Source of the DNA: Acidobacteriota bacterium
GTDB taxonomy: Bacteria; Acidobacteriota; Thermoanaerobaculia; Gp7-AA8
Length of the DNA: 37,651 nt
Assembly (NCBI GenBank): GCA_019247495.1
Contig: JAFAOU010000060.1
Span: 1-37,651 of the forward strand
Reading direction: 5' to 3'
Both the position numbers and the translations under genes were made by a program. This document shows, one piece after another, positions 32,242 to 37,651 of this stretch. Numbering within the stretch: the first letter of the stretch is position 1; every line of letters starts with the position of its first letter. The notes under the pieces were generated by a model. That model was given only the letters and a program-made list of their open reading frames with translations, was not told the origin of the DNA and ran no database searches.

Positions 32242-33303
32242 CTACTGCGCGCGATCGTCGCCGGCTTCGTACTTCCACGGCGTCATGCCGTGGGCGCCTT
32301 CGGCGAATCTGGTGTCGACGAAGTCTTCGAAGGGGATGGCGTGATCGAGCACGCCGGTCTGCACCATCAGGTTGACGATCGTTTCAAAGTCGCCGCGGCG
32401 TGGCGAGAGCGGCTCGTACTTGACGCGATCGATCGGATTCGTGAGCGCCCAGCGCAGGAGCTTGGGGTCCTGGTGGTAGTAGAAGCGGCCGACGAAATCG
32501 GCGGCGTGGAGGCGGTGGCGTTTGGCGCGTTCTTTTTCGTCGAGCCAGAGTCCCGATCTCGCCACGCCGTCGACGAGCGTCTGCACGGCGTCGGGACGCT
32601 TGTCGATCATGTCCTGGCGGACGACGAGGACGCACGAGATGTAGTCAGGCCAGTACTCGCGCGCGTGGAACAGCACGCGGCCGAAACCGGCCATCTCGGC
32701 TTGCGACGGATACGGCTCCCCCATCGAGAACGCATCAATGGCGCTGGCGGCTAAGGCGCCGGCGACGTCGGGCGGGGCCATCTCGACCATCCGCAGATCT
32801 TTCTTCGCGTCCATCCCGTTCGCCTGCAGGGCGCGGAAAACGATCAGGCGCTCGTCGGAGAAACGGCTGGGGATGGCGATGATGCGGCCGCGCAGATCGG
32901 ACACACGATGGACAGGGCCGTCGCTGCGGACGACCACGGCCGAACCGTAGCGGTGGCCGAGGTAAACGATCTTCACCGGAACGCCCTGAGCCCGCAGGGC
33001 GATTGCCATCGGCGCGACCATGAACGCCGCCTGCATCTTGTTGGACATCAGCGCTTCTTTGATTTCAGGAAAGCCCTGAAACATGCGCGGGATGAAGAGA
33101 TGTCCGGACTGTGAGTAGGCGGAGATGTAGTCGGTGACCGGGCAAGCGAGATGTCACGTTACGGGGATATACGCGACATTGAGCTTGCGGTCTGCCTCAG
33201 GCAACCGGTCGTTCATCAACACCTGCCAGTTCACGTTGAGCGCGAAATGCGCGCCGGTGATGGCGAGGAGCCAGGTGGTGACGGCGAGGGTTAGTTTCTT
33301 GAT
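32242..33303 (-). CDS. NrtA/CmpA/SsuA-like ABC substrate-binding protein with in-frame UGA (candidate selenoprotein)
   Basis: Read from 33303 through a UGA at 33156-33154, this frame encodes a 353-residue binding protein. Residues 1-25 form a signal or membrane anchor (KKLTLAVTTWLLAITGAHF); 38-48 read DRKLNVAYIPV, the first strand of the family; then Thr49, UGA (50), HLACPVTDYIS; then EALMSNKMQAAFMVAPMA and the rest of the two-lobed fold. The part after the UGA alone lacks the first strand and the signal, so it could not work as a binding protein. From memory, homologues have Cys at the UGA position, paired with the Cys four residues on. AAAGGAGG (33310-33317) sits 6 nt before an ATC codon that seems to be the start, itself unusual. 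A pseudogene or sequence error is the main alternative. No clear SECIS hairpin was seen. Confidence 0.65.
33154..33156 (-). other. In-frame UGA, possible selenocysteine codon 50
   Basis: The codon is TGA on the minus strand, one base from the Cys codons TGC and TGT. Flanking codons on both sides read as the conserved protein in the same frame, so a frameshift is excluded. The best downstream hairpin (stem at +20 to +25 with +44 to +50 after the UGA, one bulge, 18-nt loop) is weak for a bacterial SECIS. Confidence 0.55.
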
Positions 33304-33329
33304 TTTGGGCCTCCTTTCTGTGTAGTGGA

Positions 33330-34049
33330 TTAATCACTAATCCACTGCTCGATTTTTCGAATGCCTGTATCCAGCAACAATCCAATCAATCCAATCATCA
33401 GCATTCCGGCGACAACGAGGTCGTAGCGTTTGCCGGCGTTGCGGGCGTCGATGATTAAGTATCCGAGTCCGGAGTCGACGGCGATCATTTCGGCGGCGAC
33501 GAGGACGACCCAGGCGATGCCGAAGGCCAGGCGCAGGCCGACGATGATGCGCGGCAGGACGGCGGGGATCATGACCCGCGTCATCAACTGCGGCGTAGTC
33601 AGTCCGAAATTGCGGCCGGCCTGAATGTACATGGGCGGGACGTTGCGGACGCCATTCATGGCCGCGACGATGATTGGGAACAGCGAGGCCAGGAAAATCA
33701 GGAAGGTCGGCGCGGCGTTGCTGACGCCAAACCAGATCACGGCCAGCGGCATCCAGGCGAGCGGCGAGATCGGACGCAGCATCTGGATCAGCGGATTGAT
33801 CGATCGTGCCAATGGAGCGTACCAACCGAGGAGGAAGCCGAGCGGGATGCCGACAGCGATGGCCGCGGTGTAGCCGGCAAAGACGCGCGTGAGCGAGTCG
33901 GCGATGTAGTGCCACAGGAGGCTCTTTTCGGCGAGGGTGGTGATGGCCTTGGCGACGGCTGCCGGGGTGGGAAAGATCTTTGTGCCCGACGCTCTTACGG
34001 CGATCGACCAGAGGATGAGGATGATCGCAGCCGTGGTGAGTGGCAGCAT
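33330..34049 (-). CDS. ABC transporter permease (NrtB/SsuC/TauC type), second copy
   Basis: The 239-residue protein has about six membrane helices and the cytoplasmic EAA-like loop (AGRNFGLTTPQLMTRVMIPA then VLPRIIVGLRLAFGIAW), where it meets the ATPase. It closely resembles the other permease of this cluster over RPISPLAWMPLAVIWFGV and SGLGYLIIDARNAGKRYDL, so they are paralogues. It forms the translocation path for the substrate caught by the binding protein. The ATG at 34049 follows a CACAGAG palindrome by about 11 nt. An alternative ATG at 34130 overlaps the ATPase stop (ATGA) and would add 27 residues encoded by the palindrome. Confidence 0.88.
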   Translation of the reverse strand: MLPLTTAAIILILWSIAVRASGTKIFPTPAAVAKAITTLAEKSLLWHYIADSLTRVFAGYTAAIAVGIPLGFLLGWYAPLARSINPLIQMLRPISPLAWMPLAVIWFGVSNAAPTFLIFLASLFPIIVAAMNGVRNVPPMYIQAGRNFGLTTPQLMTRVMIPAVLPRIIVGLRLAFGIAWVVLVAAEMIAVDSGLGYLIIDARNAGKRYDLVVAGMLMIGLIGLLLDTGIRKIEQWISD

Positions 34050-34055
34050 AAAGCG

Positions 34056-34124
34056 TTGAAACCACAGAGGCACAGAGGGCGCAGAGAGAGCTTTCTCTGC
34101 GTGCTCTGTGTCTCTGGGGTGAGT
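34056..34124. repeat. 'CACAGAG' palindrome, copy 3
   Basis: The arms are TTGAAACCACAGAGGCACAG and CTGTGTCTCTGGGGTGAG. The copy lies between the ATPase and the second permease within one operon, remains open in the permease frame, and has its end 7 nt from the permease ATG. Confidence 0.9.
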
Positions 34125-34126
34125 TT

Positions 34127-34861
34127 TCATACCTGATGCGCCAATCCGATCTCGCCAAAAATGAGATCGCGTAATTCGATATAGCGCCGCGAGGAGAGAT
34201 CGCGTGGATGGGGAATGTCGATGTCGACAACACGACGAATTTTCCCCGGCCGGGCGCTCATCACGACGACGCGGTCGGCGAGTTGTACGGATTCTTCAAT
34301 GTCGTGTGTGACGAAGAGGACGGTCTTTCGCTCCGCGCGCCAGATTCTCAATAATTCGCTGCGCATCTGGAGCCGTGTAATCGAATCGAGCGCACCGAAA
34401 GGTTCGTCGAGGAAGAGGACGTCGGGATTCACGGCCAGTGCGCGCGCCACTTCGACGCGCTGTTTCATCCCGCCGGAGAGCTCGCGCGGGTACGATTTTT
34501 CGAATCCCCTCAATCCGACCAGGTCGATGTACTGTGAAACACGCGCCTGACGGTCGCCGGCGGACATATCGAACAATCCAAATCCGATGTTTCCTTCGAC
34601 GGTCAGCCACGGAAACACCCCGCGTTCCTGGAAGACGAAGATGCGGCGGCGGTCGGGCGCGGTGACCGGCTCACCGTCGATCGTCACCGAGCCGCTCGAC
34701 GGCGCGAGAAAGCCACCGGCGATATTGAGCAGCGTCGACTTGCCGCAACCCGACGGGCCTAGGATGCAGAGGAACTCCCCTTCTTCAGCGCCGAGGGTGA
34801 CGTGCTGAAGAACCTCCATCGCGCCGAAGCGCATCGAGACATCGCTGAACTGGACTTTCAC
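34127..34861 (-). CDS. ABC transporter ATP-binding protein (NrtD/SsuB type)
   Basis: The 244-residue nucleotide-binding subunit has Walker A GPSGCGKST, a Q-loop in VFQERGVFPWLT, signature LSGGM, Walker B VLFLDEPFGALD and the switch His in FVTHD. It drives import by the two permeases. Its start overlaps the stop of the first permease by 4 nt (ATGA). Family features match nitrate/sulfonate/taurine-type importers; the substrate cannot be read from this subunit. Confidence 0.95.
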   Translation of the reverse strand: MKVQFSDVSMRFGAMEVLQHVTLGAEEGEFLCILGPSGCGKSTLLNIAGGFLAPSSGSVTIDGEPVTAPDRRRIFVFQERGVFPWLTVEGNIGFGLFDMSAGDRQARVSQYIDLVGLRGFEKSYPRELSGGMKQRVEVARALAVNPDVLFLDEPFGALDSITRLQMRSELLRIWRAERKTVLFVTHDIEESVQLADRVVVMSARPGKIRRVVDIDIPHPRDLSSRRYIELRDLIFGEIGLAHQV

Positions 34862-35613
34862 TCGGAGGCGTAACCCCAGCGAACGGAATCAAGCCGCTCC
34901 AGGCGGCGCATCAGGAGATCGAGCACGATGCCGACGAGGCCGATCAGGACCATGCCGGCGATGACGAGATCGTAGCGGTTGCCGGCGTTGCGCGCGTCGA
35001 CGATGAGGAAGCCGAGGCCGGAGTTGACGGCGATCATCTCCGCGGCCACGACCACCAGCCAGGCCACGCCGAGCGTGATGCGCATGGCCACGATGAGCTG
35101 CGGGAGGATGGCCGGAATGAGCACGTCGCGCATGCGCGCGCGCAGCGGGATTCCGAAGTTGCGCGCGGCAGCGAGGTGGACCGGATCGATGTTGTGCACG
35201 GCGTTCATCGTGGCAACCGTCATCGGCAGCAGGCTGGCCAGGAAGATCAGAAAGATCGCGGAGACGTCGCCGACGCCGAACCAGAGGATGGCGATCGGAA
35301 TCCAGGCCAGAGGCGAGATTGGCCGGAGGATCTGCAGGATCGGATTCAGGGCCATCTCGCCGATGCGCATCATCCCTAACGCCAGTCCGAGCGGGATGGC
35401 GATGACGAGCGCCACGAGATAGCCCCACGTGACTCGGAAGAGCGAGGCCACGACGTATTTGACGAGCAGTCCGCGCACAGCCAGCTCGCCGATGCCCTGT
35501 GCGACGGCAATCGGTCCCGGGATGAGCGAGGACGGGCGCAGCACGAACGCAATCTGCCATGCAGCGAGAGCGGCGATGATGCCTGTCAGCGGAAGCAGAC
35601 GCGAGCGCGACAC
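34858..35613 (-). CDS. ABC transporter permease (NrtB/SsuC/TauC type), first copy
   Basis: The 251-residue protein has about six helices and the EAA-like loop (AARNFGIPLRARMRDVLIPA then ILPQLIVAMRITLGVAW). It is a paralogue of the second permease. The GTG at 35613 was chosen: a TAATCT box (35624-35629) lies 10 nt upstream and the hydrophobic N-end begins straight after. A frame open to 36021 consists of repeat-derived and msrA-antisense sequence and is rejected. It is the first gene of the importer operon. Confidence 0.88.
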   Translation of the reverse strand: MSRSRLLPLTGIIAALAAWQIAFVLRPSSLIPGPIAVAQGIGELAVRGLLVKYVVASLFRVTWGYLVALVIAIPLGLALGMMRIGEMALNPILQILRPISPLAWIPIAILWFGVGDVSAIFLIFLASLLPMTVATMNAVHNIDPVHLAAARNFGIPLRARMRDVLIPAILPQLIVAMRITLGVAWLVVVAAEMIAVNSGLGFLIVDARNAGNRYDLVIAGMVLIGLVGIVLDLLMRRLERLDSVRWGYASE

Positions 35614-35655
35614 GTGGGCGCGGAGATTAGCAGATGCGCGCGGGCGCCTCGAAGG

Positions 35656-35724
35656 CTTATCACCACAGAGACACAGAGAGCACAGAGAACGCTTCTCTGT
35701 GTCCTCTGTGCCTCTGTGGTGAAA
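35656..35724. repeat. 'CACAGAG' palindrome, copy 4
   Basis: The arms are TCACCACAGAGACACAGAG and CTCTGTGCCTCTGTGGTGA. The copy lies between the divergent permease and msrA genes, its right end 12 nt before the msrA ATG. Confidence 0.9.
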
Positions 35725-35736
35725 TGCATTCCACAC

Positions 35737-36321
35737 ATGAAACGCATCCTCCTCCTCGCCGCGCTCGCCCTCATCGCCGCCGCCCCCGCCCCGCGCCGAG
35801 CGGTCGCCACCTTTGCGGGCGGTTGCTTCTGGTGCATGGAGCCGCCGTTCGAGCGTTTGAAGGGCGTCGTCTCGGTCACGTCCGGCTACACCGGCGGGCG
35901 CGTGGACAAGCCGACCTACGAACAGGTTTCGGACGGGTACACCGGACATCGCGAGTCCGTGGAGATCGTTTACGACCCGTCGCAGATTTCGTATCAGCAG
36001 TTGCTCGACGTCTTCTGGCACAACGTCGATCCGCTCGATAACTCAGGTCAGTTCTGCGATCACGGCGGGCAGTATCGGACGGCGATTTTCGTGCACGACG
36101 CCGAGCAAAAGCGGCTGGCTGAGGCGTCGAAGCAGGCAGTTGGCGTGAAGTTTCATCACGACGTCTTCACCGACATCCTTCCCGCGGCGACGTTCTATCG
36201 CGCCGAGGAGTACCACCAGGACTATTACAAAAAGAATCCACTGCGATACAAGTTCTACCGCTTCAACTGCGGACGCGATCAGAGGTTGAAGGAATTGTGG
36301 GGCGCGGCGCCCGCGCATTGA
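35737..36321 (+). CDS. msrA: Peptide-methionine (S)-S-oxide reductase MsrA, exported
   Basis: The 194-residue protein has a signal peptide-like start (MKRILLLAALALIAAAPAP) followed by the MsrA catalytic motif GGCFWCMEPPF, GYTGGRVDKPTYEQVSDGYT, and the substrate-site HNVDPLDNSGQFCDHGGQYR and EEYHQDYYKKNP motifs. It reduces methionine-S-sulfoxide in proteins, here in the periplasm. The catalytic residue is Cys, not Sec. The N-terminal reach upstream into the palindrome was rejected in favour of the ATG at 35737. It is divergent from the ABC importer. Confidence 0.94.
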   Translation: MKRILLLAALALIAAAPAPRRAVATFAGGCFWCMEPPFERLKGVVSVTSGYTGGRVDKPTYEQVSDGYTGHRESVEIVYDPSQISYQQLLDVFWHNVDPLDNSGQFCDHGGQYRTAIFVHDAEQKRLAEASKQAVGVKFHHDVFTDILPAATFYRAEEYHQDYYKKNPLRYKFYRFNCGRDQRLKELWGAAPAH

Positions 36322-36331
36322 AGCACGGACG

Positions 36332-37582
36332 CTACGGCTCCAGCCGCGTCACCGAGGTCGCGATCGCGTGTGATGCGGTCATGGCCGCCGGCGCGTCCTG
36401 CACGAAGGCGACCTTGCCGTCGGCGCGGCTGGCGTCGGGATTCACGATGCGCGACGGCGTCGAGGTGATGATCGCTTCGAGCTCCGCCGGCGTCAGGTTC
36501 GGGCGCTCGCCCAGCAGGCGCGCGGCGATGCCGGAGATGATCGGCGCCGCGAACGAAGTGCCGGAGCGAAGGTTCGGCTTCGTACCGCGGTAGTGATTCG
36601 TGGCGGTGATCGAGGCGCTGAAAATCCCCTGCGATGGTGCCAGGATTTCGAGGCCGCCGTGGCAGGCGCCGGGCCACCAGCTGTTGTCCGAGGTCATACC
36701 GCCGACGGTGATGAGGCCGTCGAGATCCTTGCCGAGGGTGGCCGGGAAACGATCGACGATTCCGGCGCGGCCGCAGCCATTGTCGACGTTGTTGCCGGCC
36801 ACTACGAACAGGAATCGCTTGCCGTTCGCGTCGGGATGGCCGAGTGCATCGACGCCGCCGATCATCTCGCGGATCTTCCGCTCGACCGCCGCAAACGTCA
36901 CCGGCGCATCGTCGCGATTCGCGTTCAACTTCTCCAGCACCCAGCCGCTGATGTTGACGACAGCGGTGTGAAATTGCGGCGTGGACGGATCCCAGGCGTG
37001 GCGAACGATGTCGTTCAGACCATCGAGATACGTGCGCGTCGTGGCCAGCGCGGACTCGTTCATCACGCGCACGCTGACGATGAGCGCTTCGGGAGCGACG
37101 CCGACGTTCTGTCCGGCCACGAGCGAGGCGACGCTCGTCCCGTGCGACGCGCCGGTCAATTCCCCCGGCGTCGAGAAGCACGGCATCAGCGCCTTGTTCG
37201 GACTGGTGCACGCCGACATGCCCACGGTGACCGCCTGCGTGGCGTCGAATCCGGCGATGACGCGGCTGCCGGCCGGCGTCGCGAACTCGGCATGCGCCGC
37301 CATCACGCCGGTGTCCATGATGTAGACGACGGCGCCTCGGCCCGCATCATGGCGGCGATACTCGCCGTCGAGGATGCCGTCGCGCTGATCGATCCGATCG
37401 AGGTGCCACAAGAGATTCGCGGCGGCCGGATCGCCGCATCCTTCGAGCGTGGCGGCGTTATGCGTGGTGTCGATCACGACCTCGGATTCGCGGCAGCGGG
37501 TCGAAACAAGCTCCTGCGCTGCAGCCGGATAGACGGCCAGCACAAATAAGACAGCGGCGAAAAGGCTTCGCAGCGGGGTCAC
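36332..37582 (-). CDS. Subtilisin-family (S8) serine protease
   Basis: The 416-residue protein has a signal peptide (to about YPAAAQ), a propeptide of about 60 residues and a subtilase domain. The triad is Asp in VVYIMDTGV, His in GASHGTSVASLVAG and Ser in SGTSFAAPIISG; the oxyanion Asn is in FVVAGNN. It is exported and degrades proteins outside the cytoplasm. Four extra Cys may form disulfides. The GTG at 37582 was chosen because the signal peptide follows directly; a TTG at 37645 would add a basic stretch. The true start is uncertain as the window ends 69 nt upstream. Confidence 0.88.
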   Translation of the reverse strand: MTPLRSLFAAVLFVLAVYPAAAQELVSTRCRESEVVIDTTHNAATLEGCGDPAAANLLWHLDRIDQRDGILDGEYRRHDAGRGAVVYIMDTGVMAAHAEFATPAGSRVIAGFDATQAVTVGMSACTSPNKALMPCFSTPGELTGASHGTSVASLVAGQNVGVAPEALIVSVRVMNESALATTRTYLDGLNDIVRHAWDPSTPQFHTAVVNISGWVLEKLNANRDDAPVTFAAVERKIREMIGGVDALGHPDANGKRFLFVVAGNNVDNGCGRAGIVDRFPATLGKDLDGLITVGGMTSDNSWWPGACHGGLEILAPSQGIFSASITATNHYRGTKPNLRSGTSFAAPIISGIAARLLGERPNLTPAELEAIITSTPSRIVNPDASRADGKVAFVQDAPAAMTASHAIATSVTRLEP

Positions 37583-37651
37583 CTGATTTTTCGGACGTCT
37601 TGGACGACGCGAAATAAGATTGAGCCGTCGCGGGAAAAATGGCAAGAGAAA

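Noticed and set aside
33103..33153. A SECIS hairpin right after the UGA
   Set aside because: The only pairings found are a 3-bp stem with a UCA loop at +14 to +22 and a bulged 6-bp stem with an 18-nt loop; neither meets the usual bacterial SECIS pattern. The UGA itself is kept as a finding.
35614..36021. N-terminal extension of the first permease
   Set aside because: The sequence is a translated palindrome plus msrA antisense; the permease homology begins at 35613.

Overview
The window is GC-rich bacterial chromosomal DNA, densely coded on both strands, with many intergenic palindromes of the 'CACAGAG' and 'GTCATCCTGAG' types. Gene content (periplasmic TPR proteins, DUF481, FG-GAP/HYR secreted protein, DUF4388-FHA protein, KaiC-like ATPase, M13 peptidase, GSII-type glutamine synthetase) and the repeat style suggest an uncultured Acidobacteriota-like organism. 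This is inference; there is no rRNA or tRNA in the window to confirm it. No prophage, insertion sequence or CRISPR array was seen.

Layout. 1-2.4 kb: end of a glycan locus (glycosyltransferase overlapping a double methyltransferase). 2.4-4.5 kb: small lipoprotein and a large ketoacyl synthase. 4.5-9.1 kb: nucleotide second-messenger region: a GAF-GGDEF protein whose guanine-recognition Asp is Ser (the change that marks cGAMP-making 'Hypr' GGDEFs), divergent fdhD, a 0.5 kb palindrome-rich gap, then a canonical GGDEF-EAL protein. 9.1-10 kb: ECF sigma factor and zinc anti-sigma. 9.9-11.7 kb (minus): overlapping pair of a pentameric-ligand-gated-channel homologue and a DUF4239 (bestrophin-like) protein. 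11.8-13.5 kb (minus): cupin and MFS transporter. 13.6-16.7 kb: DUF4388-FHA protein and a KaiC/pseudo-receiver/degenerate-GGDEF fusion. 16.8-21 kb: secreted TPR and FG-GAP/HYR proteins. 21-24 kb: GNAT, a small carboxypeptidase-regulatory-like domain, DinB, a BrnTA toxin-antitoxin pair followed by a SAP-domain protein, and DUF481. 24.3-28.1 kb: TPR protein, dihaem cytochrome c peroxidase, M13 peptidase. 28.3-31 kb (minus): RBBP9-type hydrolase, unusual P450, GlsB-like and another small membrane protein. 31.1-35.6 kb (minus): an ABC importer (permease, ATPase, second permease, binding protein) followed by glutamine synthetase. The end has msrA and a subtilisin-like protease.

The two strongest leads are (1) the binding protein of the ABC importer, which is intact only if an in-frame UGA at 33154-33156 is read through, sitting in a Cys-type motif and therefore a selenoprotein candidate; and (2) the Ser313 GGDEF, a predicted 3',3'-cGAMP synthase. 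A third, genome-style signal is that about a dozen starts lie 6-11 nt after a TAnnnT box with no Shine-Dalgarno sequence, pointing to widespread leaderless transcripts.
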